From positions 186,001 to 250,000 of the forward strand of contig CANRMI010000001.1 of assembly GCA_947631685.1 (NCBI GenBank): DNA of 64,000 bases. The letters are read 5' to 3'. The notes under the pieces were generated by a model, which was not told the DNA's origin, made no database searches, and saw only the letters and a list, made by a program, of their open reading frames with translations. This DNA is from an uncultured Lachnospiraceae bacterium (lineage in GTDB: Bacteria > Bacillota > Clostridia > Lachnospirales > Lachnospiraceae). The first letter of the stretch is position 1, and every line of letters starts with the position of its first letter. This document shows positions 26,891 to 35,723 of the stretch, in pieces. A program made the position numbers and the translations under genes.

Positions 26891-27433
26891 ATGGCAAGAA
26901 AAGAGTCCATCACCGTTCAGGATATTTTGGATACCGCTTTTATTATGGCAAGAGAAGAAGGCTTCGCCAATGTGACGGCCAGAAAAGTTGCGGCAAAGGC
27001 CGGCTGTTCCACGCAGCCGATCTTCAGGGTATACCGGAATATGGACGAGCTCTGGCAGGCGGTATACGAAAGAGCCGTGTTGTTTTTTCAGGATTATTAT
27101 GAGGCATATCCCAAGACGGGAAGAAAGCCCTTTTCCAGTCTGGGTATGGCTTATATTGCTTTTGCCAGGGAGGAAAAGCATCTGTTCAGGCTTTTATTCT
27201 TATCGGAAATGGCAGGCAGAAAGAGTCTTTATGAAGTCTTAAACGGGGAAAAGGGAAATGTGCTGACAGAGATCAACCAGGCTTCGGCCATGGGCTGTGG
27301 GGATCCTCAGGGAATGTTTATGCGGATGTGGCTTTTCATTCACGGGGCGGCCTGCATGAGTCTGACGGGGGATTACGATCTGTCTGACGCGGAAACAAAA
27401 CAGTTATTAGAGCAGGAGTATGTCAATGGATAG
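26891..27433 (+). CDS. TetR/AcrR-family transcriptional regulator
   Basis: 180 aa, ribosome-binding site GAGGAGGCACAT. The N-terminal HTH is DILDTAFIMAREEGFANVTARKVAAKAG then CSTQPIFRVYRNMDEL, the classic TetR recognition helix followed by the Y/F..K/N..L helix-4 start. The C-terminal ligand domain is helical, with FAREEKHLFRLLFLSEM. The ligand is unknown. It has its own promoter after the decarboxylase terminator and overlaps the next regulator by 14 bases, which suggests paired control of a downstream function rather than of oad. Confidence 0.85.
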   Translation: MARKESITVQDILDTAFIMAREEGFANVTARKVAAKAGCSTQPIFRVYRNMDELWQAVYERAVLFFQDYYEAYPKTGRKPFSSLGMAYIAFAREEKHLFRLLFLSEMAGRKSLYEVLNGEKGNVLTEINQASAMGCGDPQGMFMRMWLFIHGAACMSLTGDYDLSDAETKQLLEQEYVNG

Positions 27434-28343
27434 GGCGCAGGATCTGATCACCAGGATCAATGAGAGATTCCGGAGCATGAGCAAAAGCCACAAGGCGATT
27501 GCCGGCTATATTAAGGAGCACTATGAGCAGGCGGTTTTTATGACTGCGGCAAAACTGGGGGAAACGCTGGGGATCAGTGAGTCCACCGTGGTGCGTTTCG
27601 CGTCGGGATTGGGATACGAAGGATACCCGGAATTTCAGAAGGCATTGGAAGAGTGGGTGAAGACCAAGCTTTCCGATGTGCAGCGGATCGGCGTGAAATA
27701 CGGGCACAGCAGCCAGTCTGAAATCCTTTCCTCCGTATTGGGAGCCGACATTGAAAAGATCCAGGACACCATAGTGAACCTGGATCCCAATGCGTTTGAA
27801 ATGGCGGTAGATACTATACTGGAAGCCAGAACAGTGTATATCATCGGGTTGAGAAGCTGTGCGCCCCTGGCGGATTTTCTACAGTTTTATCTGCATATGA
27901 TACGTCCCGGCGTGGTGCTTGTGAATACCACCAGCGTCAGTGAAACTTTTGAACAGATGATCCGGATCGATGAAAATGACGCCATTATCGGCATCAGCTT
28001 TCCGCGCTATTCCATGCGTACCTTAAAGGCCATGGAATTTGCCAATGACAGAAACGCCAAGGTCATCAGTGTGACGGACTCCATCCACTCCCCCATGTGC
28101 CTGTATTCGTCCCTGAACTTACTGGCAAGGAGCGATATGGTCTCTATCGTGGATTCCCTGGTGGCTCCTTTGAGCGTGATCAACGCGCTGGTAGTGGCCA
28201 TGTGCCTGAAGCGTCCCCAGGAAGTTAAAAAGAATCTGGAGTCCCTGGAAGAGGCGTGGACCAACTATCAGGTCTACTTAAACGACGAGATCAACTTTAT
28301 TGACGAAAAACCCATTCTGGACAATCCGCTGTTTAAAAAATAG
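27420..28343 (+). CDS. MurR/RpiR-family transcriptional regulator
   Basis: 307 aa. The N-terminal HTH_6 domain has YIKEHYEQAVFMTAAKLGE and ISESTVVRFASGLGYEGYPEFQ, typical of RpiR. A SIS sugar-phosphate domain follows from about residue 120 (EARTVYIIGLRSCAPLADFLQFYL; DAIIGISFPRYSMRTLKAMEFA). Such regulators sense phosphosugars, in several cases amino-sugar or muropeptide derivatives. No sugar operon is adjacent, so its target is elsewhere or in the following genes. The ATG at 27420 lies inside the TetR gene, with GCAGGAG as ribosome-binding site; ATG 27426 is an alternative. Confidence 0.9.
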   Translation: MSMDRAQDLITRINERFRSMSKSHKAIAGYIKEHYEQAVFMTAAKLGETLGISESTVVRFASGLGYEGYPEFQKALEEWVKTKLSDVQRIGVKYGHSSQSEILSSVLGADIEKIQDTIVNLDPNAFEMAVDTILEARTVYIIGLRSCAPLADFLQFYLHMIRPGVVLVNTTSVSETFEQMIRIDENDAIIGISFPRYSMRTLKAMEFANDRNAKVISVTDSIHSPMCLYSSLNLLARSDMVSIVDSLVAPLSVINALVVAMCLKRPQEVKKNLESLEEAWTNYQVYLNDEINFIDEKPILDNPLFKK

Positions 28344-28367
28344 GGCGGTGCGCAAAAAGAGAACTTT

Positions 28368-29609
28368 ATGAGCAAAGTGATAATAGCGGGCGGCGGAGCT
28401 GCCGGTATGATGGCCGCCATAGCCGCGGCGGAAAACGGACACAGAGTCCGGCTCTTTGAAAAAAACGAAAAACTGGGCAAAAAGCTCTTTATCACGGGGA
28501 AAGGGCGCTGCAATGTGACGAATGCCTGCGATACGGAGGAACTGTTTCAGAATGTGCTGACCAATCCCAAGTTTTTATACAGCGCTTTTTACGGATACGA
28601 TAACCGCAGGATGATGTCCTTTTTGGAAGAAGCGGGCTGCCCCCTGAAAACGGAGCGGGGAAACAGAGTATTTCCCCTCTCGGACCATTCCTCAGATGTG
28701 ATCAGGGCGCTGGAGAGGCGTCTTGAGGCGCTGGGCGTGGAAGTGCGGCTCCAGGCACCGGTAGAGTGTATTGTATCCGGAGAGGATAAAGGAGAAAAAA
28801 AGATCCTGGGAGTCGGATTGAAAGGCGGCAGAAGGGAAGAAGCGGACGCGGTGGTCATAGCCACAGGCGGCCTGTCCTATCCTTCCACGGGTTCTACCGG
28901 GGACGGCTATCGGTTTGCCCAGAACTGTTCTCATACCCTGACGGAGAGGAAGCCGGCACTGGTCCCGCTGGAAGCAAAGGAAACGTTCTGCAGGGATTTA
29001 ATGGGACTTTCCTTAAAAAACACGGCGGTTTCCCTGCTATATAAAAATAAGGAGATATACAGAGGATTCGGGGAGATGCTGTTTACCCATTTCGGCGTGA
29101 GCGGCCCCCTGATTCTAAGCGCGTCCAGCCACTATGTAAAAAAGGCGTGGGGAGAAGAGGCCGGACTGCTGATCGACTTAAAGCCCGCCCTGTCCATGGA
29201 ACAACTGGATAAGCGGCTTTTGCGGGACTTTGAGAAGAACAGGAACAAGGCTTTTAAAAACGCGCTGGGGGAGCTGTTCCCCAGCAGGCTCATTCCCGTT
29301 ATGGTGGAACGCTCCGGTATATCGGGAGAGAAAAAGGTAAACGAGATCACCAAAGAGGAGAGAGAGGTTTTCGCCGGCCTGATTAAGGGGCTGCCCCTTA
29401 CGATCACGGGCACCCGGGGCTTTTCGGAGGCCGTGATCACCCAGGGCGGGATAAATGTGAAGGAGATCAATCCCTCCACCATGGAATCCAAACTGATAAA
29501 AGGTCTGTATTTTGCGGGAGAGATCCTGGATACGGACGCCCTGACGGGAGGCTTTAACCTGCAGATTGCATGGTCCACCGGACATCTGGCGGGAAGCAGT
29601 ATTTTATAG
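28368..29609 (+). CDS. BaiN/RdsA-type NAD(P)/FAD-dependent oxidoreductase (HI0933 family)
   Basis: 413 aa flavoprotein. The N-terminal dinucleotide-binding motif is IIAGGGAAGMMAAIAAAENG. The HI0933 signature GKGRCNVTNAC comes at about residue 45, ATGGLSYPSTGSTGDGY in the middle, and the C-terminal FAD loop is LYFAGEILDTDALTGGFNLQ. The family includes BaiN, implicated in bile-acid 7-dehydroxylation, but most members are uncharacterised and no bile-acid genes are nearby. It is followed closely by cmk (26 bases). Confidence 0.9.
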   Translation: MSKVIIAGGGAAGMMAAIAAAENGHRVRLFEKNEKLGKKLFITGKGRCNVTNACDTEELFQNVLTNPKFLYSAFYGYDNRRMMSFLEEAGCPLKTERGNRVFPLSDHSSDVIRALERRLEALGVEVRLQAPVECIVSGEDKGEKKILGVGLKGGRREEADAVVIATGGLSYPSTGSTGDGYRFAQNCSHTLTERKPALVPLEAKETFCRDLMGLSLKNTAVSLLYKNKEIYRGFGEMLFTHFGVSGPLILSASSHYVKKAWGEEAGLLIDLKPALSMEQLDKRLLRDFEKNRNKAFKNALGELFPSRLIPVMVERSGISGEKKVNEITKEEREVFAGLIKGLPLTITGTRGFSEAVITQGGINVKEINPSTMESKLIKGLYFAGEILDTDALTGGFNLQIAWSTGHLAGSSIL

Positions 29610-29635
29610 ATCATGACAGGAAAAGGAGAAAGGAT

Positions 29636-30310
29636 ATGAGTTATGCGGTTGCCATAGACGGCCCTGCGGGAGCCGGGAAAAGTACGATCGCCAGACTGGC
29701 GGCAAAGAAAAGGAATCTGGTGTATGTGGACACGGGAGCCATGTACAGAGCCATGGCCCTGTTTATGCTGCGGGAGGGTATAGCGCCGGAAGATTCGGAA
29801 GGCATCTGCGGAAAATGCGAGGAAGCCGATATTACCATAAAGTATGAAAACGGAGAGCAGGCGGTGTATTTAAACGGCGAAAACGTCAACGCCTTCCTGC
29901 GGACGGAAGAGGTCAGCCATATGGCGTCGGTGACCTCCGCTTATAAGGAGGTGCGCGCCAAGCTGGTAAGCCTGCAGAGGCAGCTGGCAAAGACCACGGA
30001 CGTCATCATGGACGGGCGGGATATAGGCACCTGCGTGCTGCCGGACGCGGATGTGAAGATCTATCTGACCGCGGACAGCCGAGTGCGCGCCCAGAGGCGC
30101 TTTAAAGAGCTGCAGGCAAAGGGGGAACCCTGTGACCTGGCGCGGATAGAGCAAACGATCATTGAACGGGACTATCAGGATATGCACAGGGAGGAATCTC
30201 CCCTCAGACAGGCAGAGGACGCGGTGCTTTTGGATACCTCGGATATGAGCATTGACGAGGTGGTAGAAAAGATCTTGGAGATCTGTGATACAAAGAAAGG
30301 AAACAGCTGA
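29636..30310 (+). CDS. cmk: Cytidylate kinase
   Basis: 224 aa from ATG 29636 (AAAAGGAGAAAGGAT upstream); an upstream in-frame ATG at 29570 lies within the flavoprotein gene and is rejected. It phosphorylates CMP and dCMP. Motifs are AIDGPAGAGKSTIA (P-loop), YVDTGAMYRAM (NMP-binding) and MDGRDIGTCVLPDA. The order cmk-ispH-S1 protein is the conserved clostridial cluster. Confidence 0.96.
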   Translation: MSYAVAIDGPAGAGKSTIARLAAKKRNLVYVDTGAMYRAMALFMLREGIAPEDSEGICGKCEEADITIKYENGEQAVYLNGENVNAFLRTEEVSHMASVTSAYKEVRAKLVSLQRQLAKTTDVIMDGRDIGTCVLPDADVKIYLTADSRVRAQRRFKELQAKGEPCDLARIEQTIIERDYQDMHREESPLRQAEDAVLLDTSDMSIDEVVEKILEICDTKKGNS

Positions 30311-30312
30311 TC

Positions 30313-31161
30313 TTGGAAGTGGTATTGGCAAAGAGCATGGGCTTCTGCTTTGGCGTCAGACGGGCGGTGGATACCGTTTATGAGCAGATAAAGCAGGCGG
30401 AGCATATCTATACATACGGCGCCATTGTGAACAATGAAGAAGTGGTGGAAGATCTGAGGAGAAAGGGCGTCAGCGTCATCGAAGACCAGGAGGCTTTGAA
30501 AAAAATAAAGCGGGGCACCGTGGTCATACGCGCCCACGGCGTGGCTAGGGCGGTCTATGAACAGATAGAGGCCCAGGGACTGGAACTGATAGACGCCACC
30601 TGTCCTTTTGTCAAACGGATCCACCACATTGTGGAAGAAGAAAGCGGGGCGGGGCGGCAAATCATAGTGGTGGGAAGCCCGCTTCATCCGGAGGTGCAGG
30701 GGATAGTGGGGTGGTGTCGGACTCCGGCGATCATCATAGAGAACGCCCAGGAGGCTGAAACGGTTTCCCTGCCGAAGGACGGCGTTTTCTGCATGGTGTC
30801 TCAAACGACATTTAACTACAAGAAATTTCAAGATATAGTTGAAATTTTCGAGAGAAAAGGCTATAATGTTAATATTGCTAGGACTATCTGCAACGCGACG
30901 GAAGTCAGACAGAAAGAGGCCAGGGAAATAGCCGCCTCGGTGGACGCCATGATAGTCATTGGGGGCCGGAACAGTTCCAATACCCGGAAACTTTACGAGA
31001 TCTGCAGCAAAGAATGCGCGAGGACTTATTTTATACAGACACTGGCCGATCTGCATTTGGAACTGCCTGAATCCGTTCGGCTGGTTGGGATTACAGCGGG
31101 GGCGTCTACCCCAAACAATATAATCGAGGAGGTTCAAAATTATGTCCGAATTAACTTTTGA
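30313..31161 (+). CDS. ispH: 4-hydroxy-3-methylbut-2-enyl diphosphate reductase
   Basis: 282 aa. Last step of the MEP isoprenoid pathway, making IPP and DMAPP. The three [4Fe-4S] cysteines are in GFCFGVRRA, DATCPFVKR and ICNATEVRQ; substrate histidines are in RAHGVA and LHPEVQG; the C-terminal GASTPN is also family-typical. The start is TTG 30313 with AAAGGAAAC about ten bases upstream (GTG 30319 is the alternative). In many Clostridia IspH is fused to the S1-domain protein; here the two are separate but overlap by 20 bases. Confidence 0.95.
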   Translation: MEVVLAKSMGFCFGVRRAVDTVYEQIKQAEHIYTYGAIVNNEEVVEDLRRKGVSVIEDQEALKKIKRGTVVIRAHGVARAVYEQIEAQGLELIDATCPFVKRIHHIVEEESGAGRQIIVVGSPLHPEVQGIVGWCRTPAIIIENAQEAETVSLPKDGVFCMVSQTTFNYKKFQDIVEIFERKGYNVNIARTICNATEVRQKEAREIAASVDAMIVIGGRNSSNTRKLYEICSKECARTYFIQTLADLHLELPESVRLVGITAGASTPNNIIEEVQNYVRINF

Positions 31162-32314
31162 ACAATTATTGAATGAAGAATCCATGAAGACGATACACAC
31201 AGGAGAGGTGGTAGACGGTACCGTAATAGATGTGAAACCGGATCAGATCGTACTCAACATCAACTACAAGTCAGACGGGATCCTGACTAGGAATGAGTAT
31301 ACCAATGATGCTACTCTGGATCTGACCACTGTAGTAAAGCCGGGAGATACCATGACGGTGAAGGTCATCAAGGTCAACGACGGTGAGGGACAGGTCCTTT
31401 TAAGCTATAAGAGGCTCGCCGCGGAGAGAGGAAACAAGCGGATCGAGGAAGCATATAACAGCCAGGAAGTTTTAAAGGCCGTGGTCAACCAGGTCATGGA
31501 AGGCGGTCTGAGCGTGACGGTGGACGAAGTGAATATCTTCATCCCTGCCAGCCTGGTTTCCGATACTTACGAAAAAGACCTGACGAAATACGCGGGACAG
31601 GAAATAGAATTTGTCATCAGCGAATATAATCCTAAGAGAAGAAGATATATCGGCGACAGAAGGCAGCTGGTTGCGGCCAGGAAGGCCGAGATGCAGAAAG
31701 AACTCTTTGAGCGCATCAAAGAGGGCGATGTGGTGGAAGGTACCGTGAAGAATGTAACGGACTTCGGCGCGTTCATCGACTTGGGCGGCGCGGACGGCCT
31801 GCTGCATATCTCCGAGATGTCCTGGGGCAGGATCGAGCATCCCAAGAAGATGTTTAAGGTGGGCGATACCCTGAAAGTGCTGATCAAGGAGATCAACGGC
31901 AGCAAGATCGCCCTGAGTTTAAAATTTGACGAGCTGAATCCCTGGAAAGACGCGGCTGTAAAGTATGCTGAGGGCATGGAAGTAACGGGTGTTGTTGCCA
32001 GGATGACCGATTTTGGAGCGTTTGTGGAGCTGGAGCCCGGCGTGGATGCCCTGCTGCATGTTTCCCAGATCTCCAAAGAACATATTGAGAAGCCCTCCGA
32101 TGTTTTGAAAGTCGGAGACAGCGTGACTGCAAAAGTGGTTGATTTTAATGAGGCGGACAGGAAGATCAGCCTGAGCATCAAGGCACTTTTGGCACCGGAA
32201 GCTACCGAACCCGCCAAAGAACAGGAAGAAGCGGCTAAAGAAGAGGATGCGGAAGTTGTATCTGTAGATATTGACGCAGTGATCGCTGCCCAGAAGGATG
32301 CCGAGGGGAACTGA
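31142..32314 (+). CDS. S1 RNA-binding domain protein (ribosomal protein S1-like)
   Basis: 390 aa with four S1 repeats. These start near residues 17 (GEVVDGTVIDVKPDQIVLNI), 105 (weaker), 190 (GDVVEGTVKNVTDFGAFIDL) and 275 (GMEVTGVVARMTDFGAFVEL). A Glu-rich tail follows (EPAKEQEEAAKEEDAEVV). Firmicutes S1-like proteins of this size bind mRNA and may assist translation or stability; equivalence to E. coli RpsA (six repeats) is partial. GAGGAGG precedes the ATG, which lies inside ispH. The stop overlaps the upstream part of the cheR frame. Confidence 0.9.
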   Translation: MSELTFEQLLNEESMKTIHTGEVVDGTVIDVKPDQIVLNINYKSDGILTRNEYTNDATLDLTTVVKPGDTMTVKVIKVNDGEGQVLLSYKRLAAERGNKRIEEAYNSQEVLKAVVNQVMEGGLSVTVDEVNIFIPASLVSDTYEKDLTKYAGQEIEFVISEYNPKRRRYIGDRRQLVAARKAEMQKELFERIKEGDVVEGTVKNVTDFGAFIDLGGADGLLHISEMSWGRIEHPKKMFKVGDTLKVLIKEINGSKIALSLKFDELNPWKDAAVKYAEGMEVTGVVARMTDFGAFVELEPGVDALLHVSQISKEHIEKPSDVLKVGDSVTAKVVDFNEADRKISLSIKALLAPEATEPAKEQEEAAKEEDAEVVSVDIDAVIAAQKDAEGN

Positions 32315-32321
32315 CCAGAAC

Positions 32322-33098
32322 ATGCAGTATGATTATGAATACTTTAAAAAAGCGGTTTACGATCTGACTTCCATTGATCTGAATGCTTATAAGGAGCAGC
32401 AGATGAAACGCCGGATCGATACCCTCATTCACAAGAACGGTATCAGCGCGTATGACAAGTATGTACAGCTTCTGAAGACGGATCAAAGCCGTTTTGAAGA
32501 ATTTGTCAATTACCTGACCATCAATGTTTCCGAATTTTACCGCAATCCGGATCAATGGCAGCTTTTGGACAAGGAAGTGATACCGGAGCTTATTTCGAAG
32601 TTTGGCCGGAACTTAAAGATCTGGAGCGCGGCTTGTTCTACGGGAGACGAACCTTATTCCCTGGTTATGGCCCTGTCCAGACATCTGCCGCTGCAGCAGA
32701 TCAAGATCCTGGCTACGGATATTGATAAGCAGGTCATTGCCAAGGCCAAAGTAGGGCTCTATGCCGAGAAAAGCCTGGCGGGTGTACCCGGCGATCTAAA
32801 GCAGAAGTATTTTACCAAGATCGGTCCCTCCTACCAGATTTCCCAGGAGATTAAGGACAGGGTGGAGTTTCGGGAACACAACCTGTTAAAGGATACGTAT
32901 CCGTCGGACTGTCATTTGATCGTATGCAGGAATGTGCTGATCTACTTTACCGAAGAGGCTAAAGAGGAGATCTACAGGAAATTTGAGCATTCTTTGAAAG
33001 CAGGCGGAATCTTGTTTATCGGCAGTACGGAGCAGATCATTACATATAGGGAAATCGGATATGAGCGGAAAAATTCCTTTTTCTATCTCAAACCGTAA
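32322..33098 (+). CDS. CheR-type protein-glutamate methyltransferase
   Basis: 258 aa from ATG 32322; an in-frame ATG at 32298 has its Shine-Dalgarno too close and overlaps the S1 gene. The N-terminal helical domain (QQMKRRIDTLIHKNGISAYD) precedes the SAM-binding fold: WSAACSTGDEPYSLVM (motif I), ILATDIDKQVI and IVCRNVLIYF. This is full CheR architecture. No methyl-accepting receptor, CheB, or other chemotaxis gene is in the window. A stand-alone CheR linked to an S1 protein suggests either a dispersed chemotaxis system or another protein target. Confidence 0.9.
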   Translation: MQYDYEYFKKAVYDLTSIDLNAYKEQQMKRRIDTLIHKNGISAYDKYVQLLKTDQSRFEEFVNYLTINVSEFYRNPDQWQLLDKEVIPELISKFGRNLKIWSAACSTGDEPYSLVMALSRHLPLQQIKILATDIDKQVIAKAKVGLYAEKSLAGVPGDLKQKYFTKIGPSYQISQEIKDRVEFREHNLLKDTYPSDCHLIVCRNVLIYFTEEAKEEIYRKFEHSLKAGGILFIGSTEQIITYREIGYERKNSFFYLKP

Positions 33099-33123
33099 TG
33101 ACCGGACACAATTAAGAACATTT

Positions 33124-33160
33124 AAAAAGAGTATGGATCGTAAAATCCATACTCTTTTTT
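33124..33160. terminator. Bidirectional terminator between cheR and the exonuclease gene
   Basis: AAAAAGAGTATGGAT (33124-33138) pairs perfectly with 33145-33159; there are A and T runs on both sides, so it can stop transcription from both convergent genes. Confidence 0.92.
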
Positions 33161-33163
33161 GTC

Positions 33164-34261
33164 TCAGGAACACATCATGTCTAAGATATGAGCGGCGTAA
33201 GCGGAAAAAACGCCTCGGTCCCGTTTGATCTCATCAGTGAGCTCAAAGAAAAATTCTCTGCTCTTGTATTCCCTTTTAAAGACGGGGGTTATCAGAGGCT
33301 CCCACTGCGGCAGATAGAGAGAATATTTTCTGGTATAGCAGGTGGCGGCGGTGGCCTGGACCCGGTGGGTTTTGTCCACAAAGGTTGCCACGGATTTGTG
33401 CAGCGCCACATCCTCCATGGGAAGATAGTAGTAATCTTTGTAGTTGGCGTAGAAATATTTCAGCTCCTCTTCATAGATAGGCACCTTGATAAAGGCTTCT
33501 TCACCGTCTCCTTTAAAGTAGCAGCCTTCCGCCGCGGCGGAAAGGGATACCGGCAGCGGCGTGGGAAGCGTCAGGGTCATGATCAGCTCCTGACGCCGGC
33601 TGCCCGCATGGTCCGTATAGTAGTTGGCCTGTACTTTTCTGGCTTTTACATCTCCGTTGAATAAGTCATAGTAGGCAAGGATGGGCAGGATATTCAGCAT
33701 ACCCAGCACATCTTCGTAGTTGTGCAGCAAGAGAGCGGCACATGCCAGCTTGTCCGGCTGCTGCACATAGTCATGGTATATGCCGATCAGTTCCCCGCCG
33801 GAAAAAACATCCTCTCTGTTGATCCCAAGATACTGCTCGATGGTTTTCTGCTTGCAGTTGGGCAGTTTTAAGAAAAACTTGTAAGGAGAGATCCGGCGGT
33901 AAATATCCACGCCCTGAAAATTATCAAAATGAAAGGGCAGGCCATACTGGGCGCATTTCTGCAGCAGATAGGGAAGATCGAAGTTGTTGCCGTTAAAATG
34001 GATCAGGTAATGGAAGCGGGAGGCAAAGGTAAAGAAGGCGCAGAGCACTTCTTTTTCCTGCCCGTAATTTTCCGCCATCCACTGACGGATGAAGATACTG
34101 CCCTTCTCATAGTAGGCACAGCCTATCATATAGAGTACGGAGCTTTTGGCGGTAAAGCCGGTCGTTTCAATATCCAGAAAGAGTATCTCCGTAAGGGGAG
34201 CCAGCCGCTGCAGAGGATAGGAAGGTATGTAATTTTCCACTTTGGTGATTTCTGTAATCAT
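33164..34261 (-). CDS. YprB-like RNase H-fold 3'-5' exonuclease domain protein
   Basis: 365 aa. The DEDD exonuclease motifs are visible: ExoI LFLDIETTGF (D30, E32), ExoII HFNGNNFDLPYL, and ExoIII HNYEDVLGML. This matches the RNase_H_2 / YprB group. The part after about residue 200 (LPTPLPVSLSAAAEGCYFKGDGEEAFIK) looks like a separate beta-rich domain often found in the Lachnospiraceae versions. Nucleic-acid substrate is unknown. AAAGGAG precedes the ATG, and an extended -10 TGCTATCAT (minus strand, 34304-34296) lies upstream, diverging from rnf. Confidence 0.8.
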   Translation of the reverse strand: MITEITKVENYIPSYPLQRLAPLTEILFLDIETTGFTAKSSVLYMIGCAYYEKGSIFIRQWMAENYGQEKEVLCAFFTFASRFHYLIHFNGNNFDLPYLLQKCAQYGLPFHFDNFQGVDIYRRISPYKFFLKLPNCKQKTIEQYLGINREDVFSGGELIGIYHDYVQQPDKLACAALLLHNYEDVLGMLNILPILAYYDLFNGDVKARKVQANYYTDHAGSRRQELIMTLTLPTPLPVSLSAAAEGCYFKGDGEEAFIKVPIYEEELKYFYANYKDYYYLPMEDVALHKSVATFVDKTHRVQATAATCYTRKYSLYLPQWEPLITPVFKREYKSREFFFELTDEIKRDRGVFSAYAAHILDMMCS

Positions 34262-34332
34262 GGGAACTCCTTTTTCAGACTTTTGTACTGCTATTATGAT
34301 AGCATAATTTTGAATATTTCAGTAGTATTTTG

Positions 34333-34360
34333 TTGAAAAAAATAGTATATTTATTATAGA
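34333..34360 (+). promoter_or_regulatory. Probable promoter of the rnf operon
   Basis: TTGAAA (34333-34338), 16-bp spacer, TATAGA (34355-34360), about 30 bases before rnfC. Confidence 0.55.
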
Positions 34361-34391
34361 GTGTTGATGCCTGAGGAAACAGGAGGTTTTT

Positions 34392-35711
34392 ATGGCCACG
34401 TTTACTTTTACGGGCGGCGTCCATCCCTACGACGGTAAGGAGCTTACTAAGGACAAACCCATTAAAATCATGCTTCCCAAAGGGGAGTTGGTATATCCCT
34501 TGTCCCAGCATATCGGCGTGCCTGCGGCCGCCATTGTGAAAAAAGGGGACAGGGTACTGGCAGGACAGAAGATCGCGGAGGCTTCCGCCTTTGTCAGCGC
34601 GCCCGTGCACGCTTCCGTATCGGGAACCGTAAAGGCGATAGAGCCGCGCAGGGTGGTAACGGGGGACATGGTCCCCAGCATTGTGATAGAAAATGACGGG
34701 CGTTATGAAGAATTTCCGGCCATGCCGCCTCTTTTCCCCGGTAAGAATACAAGGGAAGAGATCATCGAGAGGATAAAGGAGGCAGGAATCGTAGGAATGG
34801 GAGGGGCCGGATTTCCCACCCATGTCAAGCTGTCACCGAAAGCGCCTGCCAAAATAGAATATGTGATAGCCAACTGCTCCGAATGCGAACCCTATCTGAC
34901 TTCGGATTACCGCAGGATGAAGGAGGAGCCGGAAAAGCTGGTGGAGGGGCTGAAGATCGTGCTGAGCCTCTTTCCCAAAGCCCATGGGATCCTGGCGGTG
35001 GAAGATAACAAAAAAGACTGCGTGGAGCTGTTGAAAAAGCTGGTAAAGGATGAGAAGCGCATCAGCGTCAAGGCATTGAAAACCAAATATCCCCAGGGCG
35101 CGGAGCGCCAGCTGATATATGCCACCACAGGAAGAAAGATCCATTCTGCCATGCTGCCGGCGGACGCGGGCTGCATAGTCAACAATGTGGACACGCTGGT
35201 GGCCGTTTATACGGCGGTAACGGAGGGAAAGCCTCTTACGGAGCGCATTGTGACCGTGACGGGAGATGCTGTAAAAAGGCCCTGCAACTTTAAAGTGAGA
35301 ACAGGTACCCTATATAGGGAACTGATAGAAGAGGCCGGGGGATTCAAGGTGCCTCCTGCCAAGCTCATATCCGGCGGTCCCATGATGGGTATTGCGCTCT
35401 TTGATCTGGAGGTACCGGCCACCAAGACCACTTCCGCGATCCTGGCGCTTTCAAAGGATGATGTTTCCGACATGCAGCCCACTGCCTGCATCCGTTGCGG
35501 CAGGTGCGTGGAAGTCTGTCCGGGGAGGGTGCTTCCCGCGAAACTCATGGATGCGGCTCTGCATGGAGAGGAAGAAACTTTCTTAAAGCTCAACGGTATG
35601 GAATGCTGTGAATGCGGCTGCTGCAGCTATATCTGTCCGGCCAGGCGCCCTCTGACTCAGACCATTAAGTCCATGCGCAAACAGCAGCTTGCCAAGAAGA
35701 AAAACCGGTAG
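34392..35711 (+). CDS. rnfC: Rnf electron-transport complex subunit C
   Basis: 439 aa. It binds NADH and FMN and carries two [4Fe-4S] clusters. The N-terminal part resembles NuoF (IVGMGGAGFPTHVKLSPK; a SLBB-like segment after residue 270), and the clusters are CIRCGRCVEVCP and CCECGCCSYICP. Rnf oxidises reduced ferredoxin with NAD+ and exports Na+ or H+. It is first in an uninterrupted C-D-G-E-A-B operon; AGGAGG lies ahead of the ATG. Confidence 0.97.
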   Translation: MATFTFTGGVHPYDGKELTKDKPIKIMLPKGELVYPLSQHIGVPAAAIVKKGDRVLAGQKIAEASAFVSAPVHASVSGTVKAIEPRRVVTGDMVPSIVIENDGRYEEFPAMPPLFPGKNTREEIIERIKEAGIVGMGGAGFPTHVKLSPKAPAKIEYVIANCSECEPYLTSDYRRMKEEPEKLVEGLKIVLSLFPKAHGILAVEDNKKDCVELLKKLVKDEKRISVKALKTKYPQGAERQLIYATTGRKIHSAMLPADAGCIVNNVDTLVAVYTAVTEGKPLTERIVTVTGDAVKRPCNFKVRTGTLYRELIEEAGGFKVPPAKLISGGPMMGIALFDLEVPATKTTSAILALSKDDVSDMQPTACIRCGRCVEVCPGRVLPAKLMDAALHGEEETFLKLNGMECCECGCCSYICPARRPLTQTIKSMRKQQLAKKKNR

Positions 35712-35723
35712 GAGGAAGCGGAA

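Noticed and set aside
30175..31200. 341-codon minus-strand frame over ispH
   Set aside because: Shadow of ispH, whose cysteine motifs are intact on the plus strand.
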